DNA of 64,000 nucleotides, taken from Kumtagia ephedrae (GTDB lineage: Bacteria; Pseudomonadota; Alphaproteobacteria; Rhizobiales; Rhizobiaceae). The DNA is taken from the NCBI RefSeq assembly GCF_003012745.1, contig NZ_PXYK01000005.1:124001-188000 (forward strand), in the 5' to 3' direction. The notes under the pieces are model-generated. The model made no database searches, was not told the origin of the DNA, and saw only the letters and a program-made list of their open reading frames with translations. Position numbers and translations under genes: made by a program. Positions 1-8,518 of the stretch are shown one piece after another; within the stretch, counting starts at the first letter, position 1, and the number at the start of each line of letters is the position of its first letter.

Positions 1-215
1 TGCTCGCGGCCACCACCCAGCACGATCCGCTTTCCGACCGCGAGCGCGAGTGCCTGCACTGGGTCTCGGAGGGCAAGACGACCGACGAGGTGGCGGTCAT
101 CCTCGGCGTCTCGTCCAATACGGTGAACGGCTACGTCACCCACGCGATCCAGAAGTTCGCGGCCACCAACCGGGTCATGGCGGTCGCCACAGCCATACGG
201 AGCGGCATCATTTGA
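1..215 (+). CDS. visN: VisN-like LuxR-family regulator, C-terminal end (partial)
   Basis: Only the last ~70 codons are present; the reading frame is open from base 3 to the TGA ending at 215. It encodes a LuxR/GerE-type helix-turn-helix: SDRERECLHWVSEGKTTDEV opens the domain and the recognition-helix region follows with VSSNTVNGYVTHAIQKF. It lies directly upstream of a second LuxR-type gene and at the edge of a flagellar cluster. In rhizobia this place is held by visN-visR, whose products form the heteromeric master activator of motility. The gene name rests on that context, because the ligand-binding half is outside the window. Confidence 0.75.
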   Translation, partial: LAATTQHDPLSDRERECLHWVSEGKTTDEVAVILGVSSNTVNGYVTHAIQKFAATNRVMAVATAIRSGII

Positions 216-961
216 CGCGGTCGCTCGCACGCGCGCCTGTGGAGGAACACAGGAATCCCTTCGGCGCTGCCGGACCCGACAGCGAAGCCAAGCGCACGCC
301 CACCATCGCGGACGTGATCGGCCACTGCCGCTGGATCGCGCTCGATATCAACGCCGCCGCCTTCAGCCTTTTCGTCGTCGGCCCGGCGGGCGAGCGCAAC
401 GGCCTGGTGCCCCTCCTCGATCCCGATCATCCTTCCGATTCCTCCGCAACCATCCGGATGTGGGACGACATCAGCGAAGAGATCGTCCGGCATGCGCGCA
501 CGTCGGCGCTGCCGCTGTGGTGGGCCGCCGACGGCAGCGCGTCCGCCGACGCCTTCCTGCAGCTTCCGATGGCGAAGCGCCTGAACGGCCCCTCGCCTGC
601 CGGCATCGCCTTCCCGGTGTCGGCCGATCGGGGCCGATGCGGGCTGGTGGCCTTCCTCGGATCCGAGATCGCGCTATCGGACGATCAATGCCTCGATGTA
701 CACGCGCGCTGCTACTCGCTGTTCGGAGCCGCGATGCGGATCAGGCCGGACAAATCGCGCAAGGCGCCAGCCGTCTCCAAGCGCGAGCTCGAATGCCTAA
801 AGCTCAGCGCCAACGGAATGACCAGCGAGCAGATCGCGGCGTCGCTGAAGCTGTCGGTTCACACCGCGAACCAATACCTGACCAACTCGACGCAGAAGCT
901 GAACGCCGCCAACCGCACGCATGCGGTCGCCAAGGCGCTCAAGCTCGGCCTGTTCGAATAG
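212..961 (+). CDS. visR: VisR-like LuxR-family transcriptional activator of flagellar genes
   Basis: About 249 aa. The N-terminal two thirds is a sensor-like region, and the C-terminal ~65 residues are a LuxR helix-turn-helix (SKRELECLKLSANGMTSEQI, then LKLSVHTANQYLTNSTQKL). VisR pairs with VisN to switch on the rhizobial flagellar cascade through rem. I placed the start at TTG 212, which overlaps the visN stop and has a GGAG nine bases upstream. GTG 239 is the alternative, and an upstream ATG at 50 would run through visN. It is convergent with the minus-strand operon, ending 5 bp from it. No copy of the CGCRCAAG-N9-CTAG flagellar motif was seen upstream, as expected for a top-tier regulator. 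Confidence 0.8.
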   Translation: MTRSLARAPVEEHRNPFGAAGPDSEAKRTPTIADVIGHCRWIALDINAAAFSLFVVGPAGERNGLVPLLDPDHPSDSSATIRMWDDISEEIVRHARTSALPLWWAADGSASADAFLQLPMAKRLNGPSPAGIAFPVSADRGRCGLVAFLGSEIALSDDQCLDVHARCYSLFGAAMRIRPDKSRKAPAVSKRELECLKLSANGMTSEQIAASLKLSVHTANQYLTNSTQKLNAANRTHAVAKALKLGLFE

Positions 962-966
962 TACCG

Positions 967-1398
967 TCAGACCGCCGGCTCCGAGCGCCGGATGCGCGCC
1001 GCCTCGATCGCGGTGACCAGGAAGGCCGTATTTTTCTCCGGATCCGGGTCCGGATCGTCGAAAGCGACGTAGTTCACCTCCACCGACGCATCGGCGTCGC
1101 AGAGCGTCAGGGTGAAATAGACCGCAGCGCCGCGCGGCCTGAGTTCCAGGTCAAGCTCGATGCGCGGTATCGTCGACCAGTCGACATGGGCCTGGCCGCC
1201 ATTGCCGAGCCGGAAGGTACGCGGCAGGAAGAACAGCTCCGCCGCGGAATCGACCAGGTCCGAAATACAGGCGAAGTGTTCGAGCCGGATGAAGGCGATG
1301 TAGTCGGCCACGTCGACCATCCGCAATTCGCGGACGATGTCCGCGATGGCCTCGGCGACGATGATCTCGCGGGACGATGCATGCGACTGTCGGATCAT
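967..1398 (-). CDS. Conserved hypothetical protein of the motA-flhB operon
   Basis: 143 aa, last gene of the minus-strand operon. Its ATG overlaps the flhB stop by 4 bp, implying translational coupling. The sequence is a mixed alpha/beta soluble protein without signal peptide or membrane segment; an acidic DPDPDPEK stretch lies near residue 115. A small gene at this position is a regular member of rhizobial flagellar clusters, but I do not recognise a named domain. A role in flagellar export or regulation is only suggested by its operon. Confidence 0.8.
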   Translation of the reverse strand: MIRQSHASSREIIVAEAIADIVRELRMVDVADYIAFIRLEHFACISDLVDSAAELFFLPRTFRLGNGGQAHVDWSTIPRIELDLELRPRGAAVYFTLTLCDADASVEVNYVAFDDPDPDPEKNTAFLVTAIEAARIRRSEPAV

Positions 1399-2474
1399 GG
1401 TACCTTTTTCGGAGCCTGCTTGGCGTAGACGATGCGGATCAACTCGGCGACCGCCTGGTAGAACTGCTGCGGTATCACGCTATCGATCGAAACTTGCTTG
1501 TACATGGAGCGGGCGAGCGCGACGTCTTCGAAGACGGGTATGTTGTTCTGGGCCGCGATCTCGCGGATCTTCAGCGCGATCAGGTCCTGTCCCTTGGCGA
1601 GCACCACCGGTGCCGAGTTCTCCTCGCGCACGTAGCGCAGCGCGATCGCATAGTGGGTCGGGTTGGCGATCACCAGCGTCGCGCTCGGCACCGAAATCAT
1701 CATGCGCCGCCGCGCCCGGTCGCGCGCCAGCGAGCGCCGCCGCGACTTGACGATCGGGTCGCCTTCCGACTGCTTGTGCTCGTCCTTCACCTCCTGCCGC
1801 GTCATCCGCAGCTCCTGCCGCCAGTGGAAGCGCGACCAGACGAGGTCGACCGCGGCGATCACGGCCATGACGGCGACGATGGCGACGACGATGTCGATGG
1901 CGATGCCGCGGATCACCAGGCCGAACGCCACCGGCTGCGTGATCATGCCCGACAGCAGCGTGACGACGTCCCCGCGCAGGATGAAGACCAGCACCAGCGT
2001 GACCAGCACCAGCTTGCCGAGCGACTTGGCGAATTCGACGAAGCCCTGGATGCCGAAGAGCCGTTTCCAGCCTTCGCTCAGCGAAATCCGGGAGGCCTGC
2101 GGCCGGATGCGCTCGCCGACGAACTGCGGCAGGTTCTGCAGCGCGGAGGCGGCGAAGCCGGCGGCCATCAGCATCAGCACCAGCGCGACGATGGCCTTGC
2201 CGATTTCGATCAGCACCACGCCGTAGAGCGTCGCGACGTCCGCCGCCGTGTCGAGCGGCCATGCCTCCGGCCGTTCGAGGAACAGCGCCAGGAAGCTGCC
2301 GAGCTCGCCGGCCTTCTGCTGGGCGAAGAAGACGAAGAAGACGAGGATGGCGAGGAAGGAGGCGAGCAGCGGCGTTTCGCGCGAGACCGGCAGCTTGCCC
2401 TTCTCGATCGTGTCGCGGATCTTCTTCTCGGTCGCTTCCTCTGTCTTGCTGTCCTTGTCGGCGGCCTCGGACAT
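1395..2474 (-). CDS. flhB: FlhB, flagellar type III export gate and substrate-specificity switch
   Basis: 359 aa, full length for the family. It has four hydrophobic segments (about residues 37-52, 88-110, 150-168 and 185-212), then a soluble cytoplasmic domain with the autocleavage motif NPTH at 271-274, followed by YAIALRY. FlhB sits in the export gate with FlhA/P/Q/R and switches secretion from hook to filament substrates after self-cleavage. It lies 17 bp downstream of fliG and overlaps the next gene. The N-terminus has the usual charged SEAADKDSKTEEATEKKI lead. Confidence 0.97.
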   Translation of the reverse strand: MSEAADKDSKTEEATEKKIRDTIEKGKLPVSRETPLLASFLAILVFFVFFAQQKAGELGSFLALFLERPEAWPLDTAADVATLYGVVLIEIGKAIVALVLMLMAAGFAASALQNLPQFVGERIRPQASRISLSEGWKRLFGIQGFVEFAKSLGKLVLVTLVLVFILRGDVVTLLSGMITQPVAFGLVIRGIAIDIVVAIVAVMAVIAAVDLVWSRFHWRQELRMTRQEVKDEHKQSEGDPIVKSRRRSLARDRARRRMMISVPSATLVIANPTHYAIALRYVREENSAPVVLAKGQDLIALKIREIAAQNNIPVFEDVALARSMYKQVSIDSVIPQQFYQAVAELIRIVYAKQAPKKVP

Positions 2475-2491
2475 GACGGCTCAACCGACGA

Positions 2492-3493
2492 TCAGGCCGC
2501 GGCCTGCATGGAGGGAAGCTCGATCACGCCGTCGCGCGACAGCCGCAGCGCCGTCGCCGCGACCGTCTTGCGGGCCCGCAGGATGTCCGCCGTCTGGATG
2601 CCTTCCGGTCCCTGGCTCAGCTCGGCCTCGATCATGCGGCGGGAGCGGGCGCCGATCGCCGAGAGCACGGCTTCCGCCAGATGCGGCGGCGCCTGCCGCA
2701 GGCAGAGCGTGACCAGCTCCGTCGACAGGCCGTCGAAAAGGGTGACGCGGGCCCGCTGCGCCAGCAACGGAATGTCCTCGAAGGAGAACAGACGGGCGCG
2801 CACCGCCTCCAGGTCGGGCGTGCCCGCCGCCTCCAGATCCTGCATCACCTCGTCGAGCTGGGGCTTGTCCATCTCGTTGAGCAGGTTGGCGACCCGGCTC
2901 TGGCCGGCGGAGGTATCCTTGACGTTGCTTTCGCCGAGCACGCGGCTGCGCAACTGCGTCTCGATGAGGCGTGTCGCCGCCTCGGGAATGTTGGAGATCG
3001 ACATCATGCGCTTGACGACCTCGCCGCGCAGCGGCTTGTCAAGAGCAAGCAGCGCGTTGGCGGCCGTCCCCGGCGCCACCTTCGACAGGATCAGGGCCGA
3101 GGTCTGTGAATGCTCGCCGGCGAGGAACGCGGCGATGCGCGCGGGCTCGAGCTTGTCGAGCTCGCTCCAGACCGGAGGCGGCTGATTCGCCGCCGTCTTG
3201 CCCTGCCCCATGATCGCCTGCACCTCCTCCGGCGACAGCGTATCGTTGAGGATGTCGTCGATCTGGTCGGCCGAATCGAGCTGGCCGGCACCCTCCATGA
3301 ACTCGGCCTCGAACTCCGCGACGATGCGCTCGAGCTCGCCTTGCGGGATAGTCTTGAGAAGCCGGGCGCCTTCGATCAGCGCCTTGAGTTCTTCCTGCTT
3401 GAAGAATTTCAGCAGGCGGCTGGCCGACGGCTTGCCCATGGCGACGAGGATAGCCGCGGCCTTCTGCGCGCGCGTGAGATTGAGCGAGGTCAT
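2492..3493 (-). CDS. fliG: FliG, flagellar motor switch (C-ring) protein
   Basis: 333 aa. It shows the three armadillo-like regions typical of FliG: an N-terminal FliF-binding part (LTRAQKAAAILVAMGKPSAS), a middle domain around residues 105-200, and a C-terminal torque-generating domain near 230-320 with charged DIPLLAQRARVTLFDGLSTE. FliG couples MotA to rotor rotation. It is fourth in the motA-fliM-fliN-fliG-flhB operon, 19 bp after fliN. Confidence 0.96.
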   Translation of the reverse strand: MTSLNLTRAQKAAAILVAMGKPSASRLLKFFKQEELKALIEGARLLKTIPQGELERIVAEFEAEFMEGAGQLDSADQIDDILNDTLSPEEVQAIMGQGKTAANQPPPVWSELDKLEPARIAAFLAGEHSQTSALILSKVAPGTAANALLALDKPLRGEVVKRMMSISNIPEAATRLIETQLRSRVLGESNVKDTSAGQSRVANLLNEMDKPQLDEVMQDLEAAGTPDLEAVRARLFSFEDIPLLAQRARVTLFDGLSTELVTLCLRQAPPHLAEAVLSAIGARSRRMIEAELSQGPEGIQTADILRARKTVAATALRLSRDGVIELPSMQAAA

Positions 3494-3512
3494 GGCGATG
3501 CTGGCTCCGAAC

Positions 3513-3899
3513 TCACACCGAGCCTGTGGCGATGATCTCGGTCAGGCGGATGCCGAACCGCGACGGGTCGCTGTCGAGCACGGTGATCTCGCCGCGGGCG
3601 ATGCGGCGGCCGTTGACGGTGACGTCGACCGGCTCGCCGACGCGCCGGTTGAGCGCGACCGTCGAGCCCTTCTGCAAGGCCATCAGCTCCGACACCGCCA
3701 TGTCGGTGCTGCCGAGCACGATCTGCACCTCGACCGGGATGTTCATGATGATGCCGGCGTTGGGCGCGGCGGCGGGCCGCTGGGCACCCGCATCCTCGTT
3801 GAGAACGCCGCGCAGCTCCTCGATCGCGCGGTTGAGCTGCTCCTCGCCCTGGTCCTGCACCGCCGCCTTGCCGCCGTCGCTCATCGAAGCCTCCTTCAC
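3513..3899 (-). CDS. fliN: FliN, flagellar motor switch protein
   Basis: 128 aa. It has a variable acidic/Ala-rich N-terminus (to about residue 50) and a C-terminal SpoA domain beginning at IPVEVQIVLGSTDMAVSELM and containing LNRRVGEPVDVTVNGRRIA. FliN forms the base of the C-ring with FliM and helps dock export cargo. It starts 9 bp after fliM. The ATG at 3899 gives MKEASMSDGG; the second ATG five codons in is also possible. Confidence 0.95.
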   Translation of the reverse strand: MKEASMSDGGKAAVQDQGEEQLNRAIEELRGVLNEDAGAQRPAAAPNAGIIMNIPVEVQIVLGSTDMAVSELMALQKGSTVALNRRVGEPVDVTVNGRRIARGEITVLDSDPSRFGIRLTEIIATGSV

Positions 3900-3908
3900 T
3901 ACCCCTGC

Positions 3909-4844
3909 TCAGCCCTGCGCCAGTCCGTCGATGAGATCCTGCCGGACATCGAATGCCTGCCGGACCCGCACGGTGTAGTTCTGGCCGAGCTTGCCGAACT
4001 CGCATACGAAAAGAGTCTTGTGCCGGGCTGACAGCTTTGCCGCATGATGGGCGTCGTCGCCGAGTTCGATCACCTGGCCCGGGCGCAGGCAGGCGACCTC
4101 GGCAAGCGTCATGCGGGCGAGCGGCATGGTCGCTTCCAGCGTCACGGAGGAGCGCATGATCTCCTCGCCGAAGCGCTCGCCCCAATCGCGCTCGCTTCCG
4201 GCAGCCGGGCCGGGCGCCACGGGACCGCCGCGATGCTTGAGCAGGACCCGCTGCGGCATGAACAGCGAAATGCGGCCCGAACTGGGACCGGCGGCGACCG
4301 CGAGGTCGATGCGGACCGCCGGACCGTCGCGCATGACGCGGGTGTCGAGATCGGCCCCGGCGGCGGCCGCGGGCACCGGCAGCTTGAGGCCGAAGGCGCG
4401 CGGGCCGGACCCGTTGACGGCCTTCGCCACCTCCTCGAACGTCATCGTCGCCACCTCGATCTCGGTCGGCGACAGCGGCCGCTCGATCGGCGCGACGGGA
4501 ATATCCGGATCGCCGCCGAACAGCGCCGACACTAGGATCGCGATCGCGCGCGAATCGGCGACGAGCACCAGGGCGTCGGGCGAACTCGGCGAGGCGACGA
4601 CGGTCATCGCACCGTTGTCCTCCTGCGCAGGCCGCGCCGCCGTGAGGCGCGTCACGTCCACGCTGCCGATCTCGACGCTCACCGGCGCCGACAGGCTGCC
4701 TGCCAATCCCTTGCGGATTCCCGGCAGCACCCGCTCGGCGAGCGCCCGCGCCGTGGTGATGACGTGACCCGTCTCGCCGGTGGCGCCGACGAGCCGCTCG
4801 ACGATATAGGCGCGCATGTCGGCGGGGTTGAGGGAGCCGGTCAT
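3909..4844 (-). CDS. fliM: FliM, flagellar motor switch protein
   Basis: 311 aa. The fold is a CheC-like middle domain followed by a C-terminal SpoA domain (LARMTLAEVACLRPGQVIEL, DAHHAAKLSARHKTLFVCEF). FliM links FliG to FliN in the C-ring and receives CheY-P at its N-terminus. The classical CheY-binding LSQxEID peptide is not obvious here, which is common in rhizobial FliM. It is second in the operon, 26 bp downstream of motA. Confidence 0.93.
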   Translation of the reverse strand: MTGSLNPADMRAYIVERLVGATGETGHVITTARALAERVLPGIRKGLAGSLSAPVSVEIGSVDVTRLTAARPAQEDNGAMTVVASPSSPDALVLVADSRAIAILVSALFGGDPDIPVAPIERPLSPTEIEVATMTFEEVAKAVNGSGPRAFGLKLPVPAAAAGADLDTRVMRDGPAVRIDLAVAAGPSSGRISLFMPQRVLLKHRGGPVAPGPAAGSERDWGERFGEEIMRSSVTLEATMPLARMTLAEVACLRPGQVIELGDDAHHAAKLSARHKTLFVCEFGKLGQNYTVRVRQAFDVRQDLIDGLAQG

Positions 4845-4870
4845 CTGCGTTCCGCCTGCGCCGGCATCGC

Positions 4871-5752
4871 TCAGGCGGCCTTCTTGGTCATGTCGATGGC
4901 GCCCGTGTTCAGCGTGCTCTGCTCGACCGCGTCGATGGAAGGCCGGTCGTAGGACGAGATGGTCTTGCGGCCGAACTCGATGGCGACCTGCGGCAGCGAG
5001 CCGTTCATGTAGGCGAGCAGCGTCTGCTTGACGATGATGTAGAGGCGGTTGTTCTTCTCGCGCACGATCTTGATCTTGGTGGCGATCGGCCCGACCACCG
5101 CATAGGAGAGAAAGATGCCGAGAAAGGTGCCGACGAGTGCGGCGCCGATCAACGCGCCGAGGATTTCCGGCGACTGGTCGAGCGCGCCCATCGCCTTGAC
5201 CACCCCCAGCACCGCCGCGACGATGCCCAGCGCCGGCAGGCCGTCGCCGATCTGCACCATGGCGTGATAGGATTTCAGCTTGTCGGAGCGGATCGTCTGG
5301 ATCTCCTCGTCCATCAGCGCCTCGATCTCGTGCGAACGGGCATTGCCGATGATGATCAGCCGGCAGTAGTCGCAGATGAAATGCGTGAGGTCGTAGCGCT
5401 TCAGCACCGAGGGGAATGCCTGGAAGATCGCGGAGTTGTCGGGATCATCGATATGCGCCTCGACCTCGCTGCGCGATTTCGTGCGCAGCTCACGCATCAG
5501 GCTGTGCAGCACGCCCAGCGTCTCGAGGTAATCCTTCTCCTTCGGTACGGCCTGCTTGAAGGCCTCCAGCATGGCCGTGCCGGTGTCCTTGACCGTCGAC
5601 ATCGGGTTGGCGACCAGGAAGGTGCCGACCGCCGCGCCGCCGATGATGACGAGCTCCCAGGGCTGCATCAGGACGTCGATATGGCCGCCCATGGCCATGA
5701 AGCCGCCGAGGACGCAACCCAGCGTCACCACCAATCCGATCAGAATGCCCAC
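4871..5752 (-). CDS. motA: MotA, flagellar motor stator proton-channel subunit
   Basis: 293 aa, the size typical of alphaproteobacterial MotA. There are four membrane segments: two near the N-terminus (about 2-22 and 32-50) and two around 168-188 and 200-222, separated by a large cytoplasmic loop carrying the charged FliG-contacting residues. Motifs [16 protein letters not shown] and [20 protein letters not shown] match the stator helices. It is first in the minus-strand operon; its partner MotB is encoded at 25.1 kb. A flagellar promoter motif lies 33 bp upstream. Confidence 0.96.
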   Translation of the reverse strand: MGILIGLVVTLGCVLGGFMAMGGHIDVLMQPWELVIIGGAAVGTFLVANPMSTVKDTGTAMLEAFKQAVPKEKDYLETLGVLHSLMRELRTKSRSEVEAHIDDPDNSAIFQAFPSVLKRYDLTHFICDYCRLIIIGNARSHEIEALMDEEIQTIRSDKLKSYHAMVQIGDGLPALGIVAAVLGVVKAMGALDQSPEILGALIGAALVGTFLGIFLSYAVVGPIATKIKIVREKNNRLYIIVKQTLLAYMNGSLPQVAIEFGRKTISSYDRPSIDAVEQSTLNTGAIDMTKKAA

Positions 5753-5785
5753 GCGAAAACCCTTCGCATCATGATGCCAGCCTCT

Positions 5786-5810
5786 AGGGCTAGCCGACCT
5801 GCCTTGCGTG
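5786..5810 (-). promoter_or_regulatory. Class II flagellar promoter element upstream of motA
   Basis: Read on the minus strand the sequence is CACGCAAG, nine bases, then CTAGCCCT. It fits the recurring CGCRCAAG-N9-CTAGCCTC element of this regulon, 33 bp before motA. It sits 30 bp from the oppositely oriented copy serving the DUF1217 gene, so the two operons share a compact divergent control region. Confidence 0.6.
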
Positions 5811-5839
5811 AGGCTTGAAAACGCGGCGCGATTCAGCTT

Positions 5840-5864
5840 CGCGCAAGCAACTTGACCTATCGTG
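5840..5864 (+). promoter_or_regulatory. Class II flagellar promoter element upstream of the DUF1217 gene
   Basis: CGCGCAAG-N9-CTATCGTG, 28 bp before the GTG start of the DUF1217 gene. Spacing is identical to the other copies, and the right block keeps the TAnnnT pattern expected of a -10 box. It faces away from the motA copy at 5786-5810. Confidence 0.6.
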
Positions 5865-5892
5865 GCGACAATAGGCTGCGGAGTCGGGGCGC

Positions 5893-7704
5893 GTGATAAA
5901 CACCTATCTGGACTATCGGCTGATCGCCAGGGACATGGGCAAGGCCATCGACCGCGTCGAGCGGCAGCCTCAGGTCGAGCGCGAGACGGCCTACTACCTC
6001 GACAACATCGGCAAGGTGAAAACCGTCGAGGAGTTCGTCAACAACGACCGGCTGTTCCGCTATGCCATGAAGGCGCACGGCCTCAGCGACATGGCCTACG
6101 CCAAGGCGTTCATGGTCAAGGTGCTGAAGGAGGGCGTCAGCGATCCCGACAGCTTCGCCAACAAGCTGACCGACAAGCGCTACGCGGAATTCGCGGCCAC
6201 CTACAATTTCGAGAAGCTCGGCGAGCAGGCCACCATCTACAACAGGGCCCAGCACGAGGTGCCGAAGAATTTCGGCCTGCAGGTCGACCTGGCGATGGGG
6301 CAGGAAGGGTTCCGCTTCTATCAGGCCGAAACGGCGAACTATGTGGCCAACATCGGCAGCATAAAGTCGATCGACGACCTTCTCGGCGACCAGCGGCTGC
6401 TCACCTATGCGATGGCGACGTTCGGGCTGAGCGCCACGACCGAGACCCCGGCGCGGATCCGCGAGATGCTCGAAGGCGGCGTCGCCGACCCGCAGAGCCC
6501 CGCCAACAGGCTGGCGGACAAGAGCTGGGCGGCCTTTGTGGGCGCCTTCAACTTCGCCGAGCACGGCGCCGGGACGACGGCGCGCGACGCCGTGCAGAAG
6601 ACCGTCCCGCAGCAATACGTCGCCCTCACCGAAATGGTGCTGATCAGGCCGCATGCCGACCACGTCAAGGCCGAGGCCGCCTACTACGCGGCCAATATCG
6701 GCAAGGTGACGTCGATCGACGGCCTGATGCGCGACACCAGGCTGCTCACCTACGCGATGGCCGCCTACGGGCTCGACGCCGCCACCGAAAAGCCGGCGAC
6801 GATCCGCGAGATGCTGGAAGGCGGCGTCACCGATGCGGACAGTCCGGCGAACCTGCTGGCCGACAAGCGCTACGCCGCCTTCGTCGGCGCCTTCGACTTC
6901 GTCGAACACGGAACGCAGACGACGACGCGCGACGCGGTGACGAAGGAGACGCCTCGCCTCCACGGCGCGCTGTCGGAACTGGGACTGGTCAGGCCGGGCG
7001 CCGACTACGTCAAGGCCGAGACGGCCTATTACCTGGCTAATGTCGGCAAGCTCGAATCCATCGACGACATGATGGCCGACAGGCGCCTGCTGAATTTCGC
7101 GCTGTCGTCCTACGGCCTCGATCCGGCGGTCGAGACGCCGCAGCGCATCCGCCAGATGCTGGAGGGCGGCGTCAGCGATCCGGCCAGCCCCGCCAACAAG
7201 CTGACCGACAAGCGTTACGCCGGTTTTGTCGCGGCCTTCAACTTCGCCGAATACGGCGAGAAGGCGACCACCATCACCCCCGCGCAGCTGCCGGCGATCG
7301 ACAAGTTCATGCGCCAGACGCTCGAGGAGGATGCGGGCAATCGCAACGAAGGCGTCCGCCTAGCCCTCTATTTCGAACGCAAGGCGTCCGGCATCACCAA
7401 CTTCTATCAGGTGCTGGCCGATCCCGCCCTGGCTCAGGTGGTGCGGACCGCCCTGTCGCTGCCCGATTCCTTCGCCTCCGCCGACATCGACCGCCAGGTC
7501 AAGTTCTTCGAGGAGAAGCTGGACATCAAGGATTTCAGCGACCCGCAAGCGCTCGAAAAATTCCTCACCCGCTTCACCAGCCTCTGGGAAATCGCAAATC
7601 CGACCTCTCCGGCGCAGGCGGCGACCTCGATCCTGTTCAGCCAGCCGGTCGAGTACGGCATCTCCACCAACCTGCTGTTTTCCATCCAGAGCATGCGGAG
7701 ATAG
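5893..7704 (+). CDS. DUF1217-family flagellar-cluster protein with four tandem repeats
   Basis: 603 aa, function unknown. Four copies of a ~114-residue unit start near residues 30, 145, 258 and 372. Each runs through [17 protein letters not shown], then a DxRLLxYAM segment, an RxMLEGGVxDPxSPAN block and a DKRYAxFVxAFNFxEHG block. The C-terminal ~130 residues are unique. There is no signal peptide, so export, if any, would be through the flagellar apparatus. A DUF1217 gene between motA and flgF is conserved in rhizobial clusters. The start is GTG with GGAG ten bases upstream, and flgF follows after 3 bp. Confidence 0.85.
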   Translation: MINTYLDYRLIARDMGKAIDRVERQPQVERETAYYLDNIGKVKTVEEFVNNDRLFRYAMKAHGLSDMAYAKAFMVKVLKEGVSDPDSFANKLTDKRYAEFAATYNFEKLGEQATIYNRAQHEVPKNFGLQVDLAMGQEGFRFYQAETANYVANIGSIKSIDDLLGDQRLLTYAMATFGLSATTETPARIREMLEGGVADPQSPANRLADKSWAAFVGAFNFAEHGAGTTARDAVQKTVPQQYVALTEMVLIRPHADHVKAEAAYYAANIGKVTSIDGLMRDTRLLTYAMAAYGLDAATEKPATIREMLEGGVTDADSPANLLADKRYAAFVGAFDFVEHGTQTTTRDAVTKETPRLHGALSELGLVRPGADYVKAETAYYLANVGKLESIDDMMADRRLLNFALSSYGLDPAVETPQRIRQMLEGGVSDPASPANKLTDKRYAGFVAAFNFAEYGEKATTITPAQLPAIDKFMRQTLEEDAGNRNEGVRLALYFERKASGITNFYQVLADPALAQVVRTALSLPDSFASADIDRQVKFFEEKLDIKDFSDPQALEKFLTRFTSLWEIANPTSPAQAATSILFSQPVEYGISTNLLFSIQSMRR

Positions 7705-7707
7705 GCC

Positions 7708-8433
7708 GTGCAGGACGCCCTTTATGTCGCGCTGTCCTCGCAGGTTGCGCTGGAGCGCCGCCTGAACACGATCGCCGACAACGTCGCCAATGCCGGCACG
7801 GTCGGCTTCCGCGCCACCGGCGTCAAGTTCGAGGACATGGTCACCGGCATCGGCCAGAAGGCGGTCTCCTTCAGCTCTTCCGGCGATACCTTCATGTCGA
7901 CGCAGGTCGGCGCGCTGCGCGAAACCGGCAATCCATTCGACTTCGCCATCCAGGGGGACGCCTGGTTCGGCATCGAGACGCCTGCCGGCATCGTCATGAC
8001 GCGCGACGGCCGCTTCACCATGCTCGACACCGGCGAGCTCGTCACCTTGCAGGGCCATCCCGTGCTCGATGCCGGCGGCGCGCCGATCCAGCTCGATCCG
8101 CAGAACGGAACGCCGAGCTCCGGTGCCGACGGCGGGCTTACCCAGAACGGCCAGCCGGTCGGCGCCATCGGCCTGTTCAATTTCGATCCCGGCGAGAATT
8201 TCGTCCGCTACGGCAATTCCGGCATCGTGCCGTCCGGCGCGCCCGAGCCGGTGATCGATCGCAACGACATCGGCGTGGCTCAGGGCTTCCTGGAAGAATC
8301 CAACGTCAATCCGATGCAGGAGATGGCGCGCCTGATCATGGTCCAGCGCGCCTTCGAGAATGTCGCGGCGGCAATCCGCGGCACCGACCGGACGCTCAGC
8401 GAGGCGATCACCACGCTGGGATCGAAAACCTAG
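7708..8433 (+). CDS. flgF: FlgF, flagellar proximal rod protein
   Basis: 241 aa. The N-terminal rod/hook signature is ALERRLNTIADNVANAGTVG and the C-terminal rod domain ends in NPMQEMARLIMVQRAFENV. FlgF forms part of the proximal rod. The start is GTG with GCGGAG eight bases upstream, 3 bp after the DUF1217 gene, so the two are cotranscribed. Length and motifs are normal. Confidence 0.95.
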   Translation: MQDALYVALSSQVALERRLNTIADNVANAGTVGFRATGVKFEDMVTGIGQKAVSFSSSGDTFMSTQVGALRETGNPFDFAIQGDAWFGIETPAGIVMTRDGRFTMLDTGELVTLQGHPVLDAGGAPIQLDPQNGTPSSGADGGLTQNGQPVGAIGLFNFDPGENFVRYGNSGIVPSGAPEPVIDRNDIGVAQGFLEESNVNPMQEMARLIMVQRAFENVAAAIRGTDRTLSEAITTLGSKT

Positions 8434-8518
8434 AACGGACGTCTCTCGAAAGCGTGCAGCGGCGGCGGGATAAAGACATGCGCAAAATCATGAACCTACA
8501 GCCGGTCGGTCGCTTACG

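Noticed and set aside
50-211. Upstream extension of visR to ATG 50
   Set aside because: It would overlap the conserved VisN helix-turn-helix in another frame; TTG 212 with GGAG upstream gives the normal VisR length.
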